NCBI RefSeq assembly: GCF_037414475.1
Contig: NZ_CP147913.1
Coordinates: 6,260,001 to 6,324,000 of the forward strand
DNA from: Myxococcus stipitatus
GTDB taxonomy: Bacteria; Myxococcota; Myxococcia; Myxococcales; Myxococcaceae
Direction: 5' to 3'
Length of the DNA: 64,000 nt
Position numbers and translations under genes: made by a program. Below the pieces are notes generated by a model. The model saw only the letters and a list, made by a program, of their open reading frames with translations, was not told the origin of the DNA and made no database searches. Of the stretch, positions 53,777 to 62,521 are shown piece by piece; position 1 is the stretch's first letter; each line of letters opens with the position of its first letter.

Positions 53777-54349
53777 CTACCAGCGGACGAGCAGACGGTA
53801 GCCGTCGCTGGAGCGCTCCTCCACCGTGATTCGGGCCTGGGCGTTGGCCAGCTCCAGCATCCGCTCCAGTCCCCCGGCCATGAGCTCCGGCCGGTTGTAG
53901 CGGTCCGTGAGGAGCAGCCGCCGGCCCCGCTCACCCACCGAGGTCATGGTGACGGCGATGTCGGAGCGCCCCATCATCGACAGGTAGCGAGGGATTCGCT
54001 CGGCGGCGCGCGCGGGGCCAATCATGGGCAGCGCGACGGCGGCGACCCGGCCCACCAGGGTCTCCGCGAAGCCGTTGACGAGCGTGCGGCCGACCTGCCG
54101 GTAGGCCTCCTCGTCCGACAGGTCTCCGAAGACCTCCTGCCGGGCGAGCGCGGCGGCGCGCTGCCAGAGCTGGATGGGGTAGTCCACCTCCGGTTTCTTG
54201 ATGTCGTAGCCCAGCGCTTCCAGCTCCTGGACCAGGCGGCCCGTGGCCTTCAGTCCCCGCACGAACAGGCCCTCGAACACACTCGAGGGCACACGCGGGA
54301 CGGGCGGGGCGGCGGGCTCGAGGTGTCGGCGCAGCGGGCTTGGGGTCAT
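53777..54349 (-). CDS. TIGR02265/DUF2378 family protein
   Basis: 190 aa. VFEGLFVRGLKATG, VDYPIQLWQRAAALARQEVFGDLSDEEAYRQVGR and RAAERIPRYLSMMGRSD are the hallmarks of a myxobacterial paralogous family of about this length. Its function is unknown. The protein has no signal peptide or membrane segment. ATG 54349 is chosen over an upstream M at 54385 because GGGAGCC precedes it and the family starts near here. It is divergent from the nfuA-like gene. Confidence 0.78.
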   Translation of the reverse strand: MTPSPLRRHLEPAAPPVPRVPSSVFEGLFVRGLKATGRLVQELEALGYDIKKPEVDYPIQLWQRAAALARQEVFGDLSDEEAYRQVGRTLVNGFAETLVGRVAAVALPMIGPARAAERIPRYLSMMGRSDIAVTMTSVGERGRRLLLTDRYNRPELMAGGLERMLELANAQARITVEERSSDGYRLLVRW

Positions 54350-54537
54350 GGGCGGCTCCCTCGGGAGCAGAGGTCCTCGTATCATAGTGAGTTTCTGACT
54401 CTGCCGCGAATCCTGGATGTTCTTTGATTCCCGGCTAGAGGATGACGGAGGGGGAGGGGGCGAAGGGTTTGATTCCCCGAGGGTCCGGTTGCTATGGGGC
54501 GGCGACCGCCTTACAGGAGAGGACCGAGGAGAACTGC

Positions 54538-55104
54538 ATGTCGGTGAACATCCAGCTGGAGTGGACCCCCAACCCGAGCACGCTGAAGTACGTGGTGGAC
54601 AGGCGGCTGTTGGCGGGCGGCGCGGTGAGTATCACGAATCAGGAAGATGCCCAGGCGAAGTCGCCCTTGGCGCGCAAGCTGATGGATGTGCGCGGCGTGA
54701 CGGCGGTGATGATTGGGACCAACTTCGTGACGGTGACGAAGGGGGATGAGGGTGAGTGGGACGAGCTGAATGACCAGGTGATGGAGACGTTGGACACGCA
54801 CCTGACGGCGGACCTGCCGGTGGTGGACGAGGCGGCGGTGGCCGCGGCGCGTCAGGCGGTGTCGGCGGAGGGTGGGGGTTCGGTGGAGGCGCGTATCCGC
54901 GAGGTGTTGGACGCGGAGATTCGCCCGGCGGTGGCGATGGACGGTGGCGACATCACGCTGGACCGGTTCGAGGATGGGATTGTGTATCTGCACATGAAGG
55001 GTTCGTGTGCGGGTTGCCCGTCGTCGACGGCGACGTTGAAGATGGGCATCGAGGGGCGCCTGCGGGAGATCATCCCCGAGGTCGTCGAGGTGGTGTCCGT
55101 CTGA
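54538..55104 (+). CDS. NfuA-like iron-sulfur cluster carrier
   Basis: 188 aa. The N-terminal Nfu domain (EWTPNPSTLKYVVDRRLL, IGTNFVTVTKG) and the C-terminal NifU-like domain (AVAMDGGDITLDRF, GSCAGCPSST) are present. The CxxC (CAGC) binds a [4Fe-4S] cluster for delivery to apo-proteins. It has no upstream desulfurase partner. GAGGAG precedes ATG 54538. It is co-directional with the methyltransferase gene and touches its start. Confidence 0.93.
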   Translation: MSVNIQLEWTPNPSTLKYVVDRRLLAGGAVSITNQEDAQAKSPLARKLMDVRGVTAVMIGTNFVTVTKGDEGEWDELNDQVMETLDTHLTADLPVVDEAAVAAARQAVSAEGGGSVEARIREVLDAEIRPAVAMDGGDITLDRFEDGIVYLHMKGSCAGCPSSTATLKMGIEGRLREIIPEVVEVVSV

Positions 55105-56015
55105 GGCGCAACGTCAAGGCATCGCAGGTCCGGCGGGAGCTCCTGCCGGACCAGTCGCAGGCGCTGTTGCGTGAGCTGCATCTGTTGACGCGGGAGGGGA
55201 ACCTCAACGCGGATGCGCTGCGCAAGCTCAAGCAGGTGAACCACCTGATGGGGTTGTTGCGTCCGGCGGTGGAGGACGTGAAGGCGCGGCATCCCGAGCC
55301 GGTGATGGTGGATGCGGGCAGTGGCAACGCGTACCTGGGGTTCGTGCTCTACGAGTTGTATTTGAAGGACGCGGCCGGGGGCACGTTGGTGTCGGTGGAG
55401 GGGAGGCCGGAGCTGACGGAGCGCGCGAAGGGGCGCGCGGAGCGGCTGGGGTTCTCGCGGATGCGCTTCCAGACGGCGCACATCGACCAGGCGGAGTATC
55501 CGGAGCGCATCCATCTGCTGATGGCGCTGCATGCGTGTGACACGGCGACGGACGACGCGCTCATCGCGGCGGTGCGCCATGGCGCGGACCACGTGGCGGT
55601 GGTGCCGTGTTGTCAGGCGGAGGTGTCCGCGCAGTTGAAGGAGCAGCGCAAGGCGGCGCACGGGAGCCTGGGGTTGCTGTACGCGCACCCGTGGCACCGG
55701 CGCGAGTTCGGCTCACACCTGACGAATGTCATCCGGGCGTTGACGCTGGAGGCGTTCGGCTACCAGGTGACGGTGACGGAGCTGACGGGGTGGGAGCACT
55801 CGTTGAAGAACGAGCTGATCCTGGGTCGGCGCGTGCATCGGGATAACCGGCGCGCGCGGGTCCAGTTGGAGCGGCTCCTGGCGGAGACGGGTGTGAATCC
55901 GAAGCTGACGCGGGAGCTGGGCGTGAAGCCCGCGGCGTCGGTGGGTGAGTTGCCGCCTGTCGAAGCGGAAGAGGCGGTGGCCTCTCCGGACGTGACTCCA
56001 TCCGTGGAGCCGTGA
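55101..56015 (+). CDS. SAM-dependent methyltransferase (Methyltransf_32-like)
   Basis: 304 aa as annotated. VMVDAGSGNAYLGFVLYEL is the SAM-binding motif I, VSVEGRPEL motif II. LLMALHACDTATDDALI and VAVVPCCQAEV match a methyltransferase subgroup close to GSTCD/METTL25. Substrate unknown; RNA is possible. No ATG lies near the natural N-terminus. The best-placed start is CTG 55101, 7 nt after GAGGTGG and overlapping the nfuA-like stop as CTGA. A GTG at 55005 would require a 100-bp overlap. Confidence 0.75.
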   Translation: MRRNVKASQVRRELLPDQSQALLRELHLLTREGNLNADALRKLKQVNHLMGLLRPAVEDVKARHPEPVMVDAGSGNAYLGFVLYELYLKDAAGGTLVSVEGRPELTERAKGRAERLGFSRMRFQTAHIDQAEYPERIHLLMALHACDTATDDALIAAVRHGADHVAVVPCCQAEVSAQLKEQRKAAHGSLGLLYAHPWHRREFGSHLTNVIRALTLEAFGYQVTVTELTGWEHSLKNELILGRRVHRDNRRARVQLERLLAETGVNPKLTRELGVKPAASVGELPPVEAEEAVASPDVTPSVEP

Positions 56016-56309
56016 GCGCGGCGCGAGGGGCTTCGGTGGTGATGAGGCCCCTCGCATGTTGAACGCGTGCGAACGCTCCGGGATGTGAACCTGGCAACGT
56101 TCCCGGCCCGGGCCTGGGCCTTCTTGTTATGAGGGAATGGCCTGGGGGGCTTGTCGGAATCGTCTGGTAGTTCCCGTGCAGCATCGCCTGTGGATGGGCG
56201 ATGGGCCGGGGGGCCTCCATGGCGATTCGCCGGGCAGTGCTCCTGCTCCTGTTTCTGGTGTCCACCGAATCGAATCACGTCCAGATGGGGACTGACAGAT
56301 GTGAAGCCA

Positions 56310-57050
56310 GACCTCTCTGTGGAAGAAGCAGAGGAAGTTCTCGACCTTCACCTCATAGCGAGTGATGAGGCGACGGAAGTTCCTACACTAGGCGAAGAGG
56401 CACTACACCGTCCATCGTCGGCGATAGCGGCATAACTCACGCCTGTCCTGAGTCTTCGTCTTGCGCCTGCGGCGGTGCGGGGCAATCAACGTCACTCTGC
56501 ACTCATGCCACGGGCGCTCGTCGAGCTTGTCTTCGTCATAGGCTTTGTCCCTGACGAGTCGCTGGGGGAGTTCGTCGACGAAGCTCTCGTCTAAGGGGGC
56601 TCTCGATGAACTTCGTCTGGTGGGGAGAATCGCTTGCCGCGCTGGTGGCGAGAGGAAGACCATCGCCGTCTGAAGCTGCAAGCCTTTTTTCCCCTTGCCG
56701 CGCTTGGACTTCCCGATGCAGCCTCCCTTTCGCCGAGGCGAAGAATGCGTCCACGAAGCCTTTCTCCAGGTCAATCTCTCCGCGCTCCTTGAGGCCCTTT
56801 GCCAAGGCGCGGAGGACGGCTCGCAAGGTGCCGTCCGTCACCTGCCCCAGGAATCAGCGATGGACCGTCTTGTAGGGCGGGTACTTCTCTCTCGGCAGCT
56901 CACTCCATTGGGCCCTGGTCCGCAGTATCCACAGGATGCCGTCCCACAAGCACAAGGTACGAGAATCGATGCCCAAGCCTGTCTTCTCTCTTCGTCTTCC
57001 ACAGGGGAAGAAGCGGCTAAATCAATACCCACTGTTCGTCGGTCAGGTCC
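56310..57050 (-). pseudogene. Decayed IS5-family transposase
   Basis: Read on the minus strand, fragments of an IS5-group DDE transposase appear in order. DLTDEQW (57022-57050) is followed by a TAG. Then come WILRTRAQWSELPREKY with another stop, GQVTDGTLRAVLRALAKGLKERG with EIDLEKGFVDAF (56700-56860), a frameshift, GKSKRGKG, a second shift and LDESFVDELPQRLVRDKAYD (56530-56590). APHRRRRKTKTQ, RYRRRWTV with two stops, and RRLITRYEVKVENFL (56330-56390) complete the remnant. At least four stop codons and two frameshifts make it inactive. Terminal inverted repeats were not found. It marks the edge of the foreign island. Confidence 0.9.
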
Positions 57051-57252
57051 ACCGGTCAGCTTCGCGCATGTTCATCCCCTTCTTGTTGATCTGCGGCCCT
57101 GCTTCCGCTCCCAGCACTGCTCGCTCAATTTCGAGACCGATTCTAGTCCTCAAGTCATGTGCATGCACTTCGCGTTGGAGGTTGGGGATCCAGTTTGGGG
57201 TGAGTTCTGACTCCTGGTCCTACCCTTTGATGGCGGGGTATTCTAGTCAATC

Positions 57253-58098
57253 ATGCCAAGCGAACTCCGTATCCTGAGTGTCGATGATGTTCTATTGATC
57301 AATAGAAAAGTATCCCAGGATGCCGTGGGTGCAGGGGGGCCCATTGCGAGAATGGGAGGAGTTGGCGTTAGTCACAGTGTCAAGGATTACGGACTGCTGG
57401 AGTCTGCGGTGGCTCGGCAGTCGATGGGGGCTGGTGGAGTCCTTGTTTATCCAACGCCGATTGAGAATGCCGCGACGCTAATGTATGGAATTGCGAAGAA
57501 TCATGCGTTCCATGATGGCAATAAGAGGACGGCTGTTGTTGCAATGTTGAATCATCTTGATCGAAACAGATTGTCTCTGATTGACTTGAAGTGGACGGAG
57601 ATCGAGGAAATGGTGCTGGCTCTGGTTGTTGGTGAACTTCCAAATTACTCGAAGCTCAAGCATGTTGTTGCTAGATGTGTTGACCGAGCCGAGCGCGATA
57701 TGCGAGCGCTAGCTGAGTGGATTAGGCAAAACTCTAGAGTGGTCGAGCGAGGGGAACGACGGATGACCTTCGACGAGCTTGAGCAGGTGCTGCGCAAGCA
57801 TGGATATGAATTGGCCGATCCGGATAAGAATTTCATTCAGATTTTCCGGAATGTCTTGCAGGAGAAACGAGGGATTTTCGGTAAGAAGTCAGAAATAAAG
57901 AAGCTGCATGTGGGATCGATGGGCTATCCTGGGGGGAAACGAGAGGTGGGTGTCTCTGAAATCAAGAAGGTGCGGAGAATCTGCCGACTGACTGAGGAGC
58001 ATGGTGTAGACTCGGCGGCGTTTTATGATGAGGCGCAGGCCGTGGATGAGATTATTAATAGGTATCGCAGGTTGTTGCGAAGTCTTGCTGATAAGTGA
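57253..58098 (+). CDS. Doc/Fic-family protein with extra C-terminal domain
   Basis: 281 aa. Residues 1-130 are Doc-like: VKDYGLLESAVAR, YPTPIENAATLMYGI and the active loop HAFHDGNKRT (His84, Asp88, Asn90, Lys91, Arg92). Doc phosphorylates EF-Tu; other Fic proteins transfer AMP. The remaining 150 residues include MTFDELEQVLRKHGYELADP, which recalls HicA-like folds but lacks the catalytic GSHH. No antitoxin gene (Phd/HicB) is visible on either side, and no Fic inhibitory helix motif was seen. GC content is far below the window, and codon use is unlike its neighbours, so it is probably horizontally acquired. Confidence 0.85.
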   Translation: MPSELRILSVDDVLLINRKVSQDAVGAGGPIARMGGVGVSHSVKDYGLLESAVARQSMGAGGVLVYPTPIENAATLMYGIAKNHAFHDGNKRTAVVAMLNHLDRNRLSLIDLKWTEIEEMVLALVVGELPNYSKLKHVVARCVDRAERDMRALAEWIRQNSRVVERGERRMTFDELEQVLRKHGYELADPDKNFIQIFRNVLQEKRGIFGKKSEIKKLHVGSMGYPGGKREVGVSEIKKVRRICRLTEEHGVDSAAFYDEAQAVDEIINRYRRLLRSLADK

Positions 58099-58193
58099 TT
58101 GATTTGAGGTTTGATGGGGTTGTTCCGCCTCTTTTGGTGTTCATAGTGTGGATTCTGCCGAACAGGCTGGTGGGGTGGCTTCGAGAGCGGCAA

Positions 58194-59864
58194 TTAGAAG
58201 GGGACGGCGCACTGGAACGTGACCATGGCTCCTGTCCCTGGATGCTGGAGGGTGAGCGATTCCGCGTGGAGCATGAGCCGCTCGCCATCGCGCCCATAGA
58301 GCCTGTCTCCGACGATGGGGGCTCCGAGCCCCAATGGATGGGAGGCATGAACCCGGAGTTGATGCGTCCTTCCCGTGAGCGGGAAGAAGGCCACGCGTGT
58401 ACGTCCGTCGCGACGTTCGAGGACTCGCCACTCCGTCACGGCGGGCTTGCCGTGGATGGGGTCGTGAATCTGTCGAGGCCGGTCGTCGAGGTCGACCCGC
58501 ATCGGGAAGTCGATGCGGCCCTCCTCTCCCTGAACCTGTCCCTCCACCCACGCGACATAGCGTTTGCGCACCTCTCGGTGGACGAACTGGTGTTGCAGCG
58601 CCGAATGCGTCCGTGAGTCGAGCGCGGCCACCAGCAACCCCGAGGTGTCCAGGTCCAGGCGATGGACGAGGAGCGGACCCGTGGCCTGCGGATACCGTGC
58701 CCGCAACCGGGTGAGCACCGAATCACTCAGCGACGCTTCACGCCCCGGCACCGACAGCAAGCCGTCCGGCTTGTCGATGACCACGAGCCAGGCATCCTCG
58801 AACAGGATGGACAACTCACCCGGTGCAACAACCGGGGGCGAGAACGTCCGCGGCGGCGCGACAGCGAGCCCCTCCAACATGAACGGGAGCAGCGGCGCGC
58901 ACTTGTCACGGCATGAGGCGTAATACGCGCCACTGACGCGTCCACCCGCCGGAGGCGGAGCACCCCACCAGAACTCCGCGAGCGCGAGCGGACGCAGCCC
59001 CTGGGCATACGCAGACGCGAGGAGCTTGGGCGCGGCGCAGTCGGCGGCACCGGACGGAGGCTGTCCCTGCTCGAAGAGATGGCGCAACAACCGCGGCTCA
59101 CCTCGCGCACTGTGGATGACGTAGGTGTCGTGGATGAGCCGCATCACCGCGCGGCTGACCATCTGCCTCAGCCTGTCCATGGCGCGCAGTCGCCGCTCCA
59201 TGCGCGCGAGCCTCGGCTCGATTCGCTGACGCTCCTCCTGATGCACGGTCTCCATCCGGCGCCGCTCGGCCTTGTCACCTCGGCTCTCCTGGTCCAGTGC
59301 ATGGAGCGCCGACGGGCCCGTCTCACCACCGGCCTGCGTGAGCTCACTCCTCCGCGCATGGCGTGCCTTGCGACGAACCTCGTGCCGCTCACGCATCGCG
59401 GAGAGCTCCGACGCATGTCTCGCCGACTGTTCCTCTTGTTCCGCTCGTAGCGCGAGCAGCTCCGTCGAACTCCGCATCGCCAAGGCACGGGCATGCAGCG
59501 CCTTCACCGTGGCTTCGCCCTCGGGCTCAATCCTCGCCCGCCGCTCGCGGTCGAACACGGGAGGCACAAACCCCTCCACATCCCACCGTCCCGCGAGCAT
59601 CCCCGAGAACGCTCGCAGGAACCCAACGCTCCCATCGGACAACCGCACCACGAGCACGCCGAACATCTTCCCGCCCTCGGCGTCCTCCAGCAGCGACGTG
59701 GGCAGCCCCGGCGCCACGAACCCAGCGCGCAGCTCCCGTTGCAGCACCTCCGCGGCCTGCCGCGCCAGCGCCGCCGGGCCCAGCTCATCGAAGGGACTCG
59801 GAAACAGCCCTCCCTCATCGGGAGGACTCAGCCGAGGCTCGAAGCGGGTGACTCGCGCGTCCAC
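58194..59864 (-). CDS. RluA-family pseudouridine synthase with long N-terminal extension
   Basis: 556 aa. The C-terminal 210 residues are the catalytic domain: VVIDKPDGLLSVPGRE, LLVHRLDLDTSGLLV with the catalytic Asp, HREVRKRYVAWVEG and LTGRTHQLRVHASHPLGLG. They isomerise uridine in rRNA or tRNA. The N-terminal 340 residues include a coiled coil (about 155-240, EEQEEQSARHASELSAMRE and following) and a region with Cys residues (ASCRDKC). This long form occurs in other proteobacteria. It starts at GTG 59864 and stops 95 bp from the Doc-like gene. Confidence 0.93.
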   Translation of the reverse strand: MDARVTRFEPRLSPPDEGGLFPSPFDELGPAALARQAAEVLQRELRAGFVAPGLPTSLLEDAEGGKMFGVLVVRLSDGSVGFLRAFSGMLAGRWDVEGFVPPVFDRERRARIEPEGEATVKALHARALAMRSSTELLALRAEQEEQSARHASELSAMRERHEVRRKARHARRSELTQAGGETGPSALHALDQESRGDKAERRRMETVHQEERQRIEPRLARMERRLRAMDRLRQMVSRAVMRLIHDTYVIHSARGEPRLLRHLFEQGQPPSGAADCAAPKLLASAYAQGLRPLALAEFWWGAPPPAGGRVSGAYYASCRDKCAPLLPFMLEGLAVAPPRTFSPPVVAPGELSILFEDAWLVVIDKPDGLLSVPGREASLSDSVLTRLRARYPQATGPLLVHRLDLDTSGLLVAALDSRTHSALQHQFVHREVRKRYVAWVEGQVQGEEGRIDFPMRVDLDDRPRQIHDPIHGKPAVTEWRVLERRDGRTRVAFFPLTGRTHQLRVHASHPLGLGAPIVGDRLYGRDGERLMLHAESLTLQHPGTGAMVTFQCAVPF

Positions 59865-59933
59865 GGGCCCACCGGTAGCACGAAACCCAGGCCCACGGTG
59901 AGCAGGCCTGGGAGGAGCCGTGCCCTCTCTGTC

Positions 59934-61250
59934 CTACTCGAGCGCCACCTTCCCATCGGGCCGTCGCTGGAACCGGTACAGCACGAAGCCGATGCCCAGC
60001 GCGATGGCTCCCGCGATGAGATTCTTCCGCTCCGCGCTCATCGCGAACACGACACACAGCGACGCCGCCGCGACGGGAATCACCGGCCCGCCAGGAATGC
60101 GGAACGCATTGGCCGGCTGCTGCAACTTCCGCCGCAGCACGGGCACCGCCACCGCCGTGCCGAAGTACGTCGCCAGCCGAGCCACCACGGAGAGCGTGGC
60201 GAGGAGCTCGAACGAGCCCGAGAACGCGAGCGGCAACGCGATACCCGTCTGCAGCAGAATCGCGGCCATCGGCGTCCGGAAGCGTGGGTGCAGCGTGGCG
60301 AGCACCGCGGGCCCGAAGCCATCCCTCGCCAGCGCATAGAGATACCGGGGCCCCGCGAGCACCGTGTTGCTGTTGGTGCCCAGGATGGACAGCACCCCAC
60401 CCACCGTCATCAACATCCCACCCCACCCACCGAGGAACCGCGCGGCCGCGTCCGCCAGCGGCGTCTTCGACTCCACGACCCCCGGCAGTGTCCCCAGCGC
60501 CACCCACTGCACCGCCGTGTAGATGAGCGTGACGACACCAATCTGCACCACGAGCGCGAAGGGCACATCGCGACGAGGATTCTTGAACTCACCCGCGGGC
60601 GCCGCCGTGTTCTCGAACCCCGCGTAGGCGAAGAGCAGCAGGAGCACCGTCTCCCCCAGATTGCCGTCGGCCCTCGGCGCCACCGAGGTCGCCAGTGGTG
60701 TCGACACGAAGAAGAGGCCCACGCCGATGAAGATGAGCAGCGGCACCGTCTTCGTCACCGCGAGGAACACCGCCGTGCGAGCACCGCCCTTCACCCCGAT
60801 GATGTTGATGGCCGTGAGGACCAGCAGCGGAATCGCAATGGCCAGGCTCTGCCCCACGCCCTCCTTGGCCGAGGGCCACAGGTACCCCAGCGCTCGCGAG
60901 AATCCGACGGACAGCGACGCCACCGAGGCGACACGCGCCAGCCATGTCATCCACCCCACCTGGAACCCGACCAGCTCGCCGAAGGCCTCGCGCGTATACA
61001 GATACGCGCTGCCAGGCTTGTCGAAGTAGCTGGCTGCCTCCGCGAAACACAACACCAGGAGCAGCACCGCCAACCCCGCGAGCACGACGGCGCCCGTGCT
61101 CGCCGAGCCCAGGCTCGCCGCGGCCGCCGCGGGCAACAAATACACGCCACTGCCGATGACGTCGTTGATGGAGAAGCCCACCAGCTCCCATCGGGAGACG
61201 GCGCGCCGCATTCCAAGGTCTTGGGGAGTCGAATCGCTTCCAGTCGTCAT
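59934..61250 (-). CDS. Amino acid permease (APC superfamily)
   Basis: 438 aa with 12 predicted helices. SINDVIGSGVYLLPAAAA in helix 1 is the substrate-binding glycine motif; LLLFAYAGFENTAAPAGEFKNPRRDVPFAL in helix 6 and the following loop is typical of the APC family. The C-terminus RFQRRPDGKVALE is cytoplasmic. Specificity unknown. It begins 87 bp downstream of the methyltransferase stop on the same strand. Confidence 0.9.
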   Translation of the reverse strand: MTTGSDSTPQDLGMRRAVSRWELVGFSINDVIGSGVYLLPAAAAASLGSASTGAVVLAGLAVLLLVLCFAEAASYFDKPGSAYLYTREAFGELVGFQVGWMTWLARVASVASLSVGFSRALGYLWPSAKEGVGQSLAIAIPLLVLTAINIIGVKGGARTAVFLAVTKTVPLLIFIGVGLFFVSTPLATSVAPRADGNLGETVLLLLFAYAGFENTAAPAGEFKNPRRDVPFALVVQIGVVTLIYTAVQWVALGTLPGVVESKTPLADAAARFLGGWGGMLMTVGGVLSILGTNSNTVLAGPRYLYALARDGFGPAVLATLHPRFRTPMAAILLQTGIALPLAFSGSFELLATLSVVARLATYFGTAVAVPVLRRKLQQPANAFRIPGGPVIPVAAASLCVVFAMSAERKNLIAGAIALGIGFVLYRFQRRPDGKVALE

Positions 61251-61337
61251 GGTGGGGTGGGGGAGTCCAGGGTGGACCTGACAGGGAGGTCCACTGGAGC
61301 ATATGCGGGATGAATCCGCGAATTCAGGGAGCCCCCA

Positions 61338-62480
61338 CTACCCTGTGAGCAGCAACCTGCAACGCAGCCCGCCATTGCGCACGGGCAGGCTTCGCGCTCC
61401 GGGAAGCGCCAGCGCCTTGAGCAACGCCGCCTCCTCGGGAACGAGCAGCGCCGCGCGCCAACCCGCGAACCTCTCGCGAACCATCGCGCCGAGCGCCCGA
61501 TAGAGCCCCGGCAAGTCCTCACCTTCACCCACGCGCTTGCCATAGGGCGGGTTCGCCACCAGCAGGCCCGGGCTCCCCGAAGGCGCCGTCAGCGTGCGCA
61601 AGTCCTTGCGCTCCAGCATCAGGGTCAACCCCGCGCGCCGCGCATTCCTCCGCGCCGTGCCCAGCGAACCCGCGTTGAGGTCAAAGCCATACACCGCCGC
61701 GCGAGGCTCCTTCAGCGCCTCTGCCTCCGCACGCGCCTTGCGTGCGGCCCATGTGCTCGCGTCGAAGCCTGGGAAGGACTCGAACGCGAAGCCATGCATC
61801 AATCCCGGCGCGCGCCGCATGGACATCCATGCTCCCTCCACCAGGAAGGTGCCCGAGCCACACATGGGGTCCACCAGCGGCTGCGTGCCGTCATACCCGG
61901 CCAGCATCAGGATGCCCGCCGCGAGGGTCTCCCGCAGCGGCGCGCGGCTGACCTCCTGCCGATAACCACGCCGATGCAAGGGCTCACCGCTCGTGTCGAC
62001 GCTCACCGTGAAGGAGTCTCCCTCCACGCGAACCAACATCACGAGCCCCGAGCCGCCCTCTTCATCCAGCGCTCCCGCCCCAGCGAGCGCCACCGACGAC
62101 AAGCCCCACGCCTTCGCCGCCGACTCCAACACGACGTCCGGCCCTGGCACTCCCGTGCGCTTCAAGGCCACCGCCACCCGAGGCGGCGTGCGCCCATCCC
62201 ACGCACGCGACAGGTCCAACGCGCGCAGGCCGCGTATCAGCGCGCCTTCGTCACTCGCGCGAAACGTCCCCATGCGCAGGAGCACGCGGCTGGCGGTGCG
62301 AAGCCGCAGGTTCGCTTCCTGATGCAGCCCCGAGGCTCCCGAGAGCTCCACCCCACCGTCCACCCGGTGGGGCTTGAAGCCCAGCGCGGAGACTTCCGCC
62401 TCCAGCGCGGTCTCCAGTCCGGGGAGGGTGGACACGTAGACTTGTTCTTCAGCGCGGTGGGTCGTCACGGGCCGCCCCAT
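61338..62480 (-). CDS. THUMP-domain RNA methyltransferase (RlmL N-terminal-like)
   Basis: 380 aa. The N-terminal THUMP domain (LPGLETALEAEVSALGFKP to about 160) binds structured RNA. The methyltransferase domain carries LVDPMCGSGTFLVEGAWMS, VYGFDLNAGSLGTARRNA and LLVANPPYGKRVG, the NPPY motif of N2-guanine methyltransferases. It corresponds to the RlmL half of E. coli RlmKL, which makes m2G2445 in 23S rRNA. The RlmK half is missing, so the exact target is inferred. Confidence 0.92.
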   Translation of the reverse strand: MGRPVTTHRAEEQVYVSTLPGLETALEAEVSALGFKPHRVDGGVELSGASGLHQEANLRLRTASRVLLRMGTFRASDEGALIRGLRALDLSRAWDGRTPPRVAVALKRTGVPGPDVVLESAAKAWGLSSVALAGAGALDEEGGSGLVMLVRVEGDSFTVSVDTSGEPLHRRGYRQEVSRAPLRETLAAGILMLAGYDGTQPLVDPMCGSGTFLVEGAWMSMRRAPGLMHGFAFESFPGFDASTWAARKARAEAEALKEPRAAVYGFDLNAGSLGTARRNARRAGLTLMLERKDLRTLTAPSGSPGLLVANPPYGKRVGEGEDLPGLYRALGAMVRERFAGWRAALLVPEEAALLKALALPGARSLPVRNGGLRCRLLLTG

Positions 62481-62521
62481 TGTCCGTGCTCCGGCGCTGA
62501 CCGCAATGCCTCATTGCGCAA

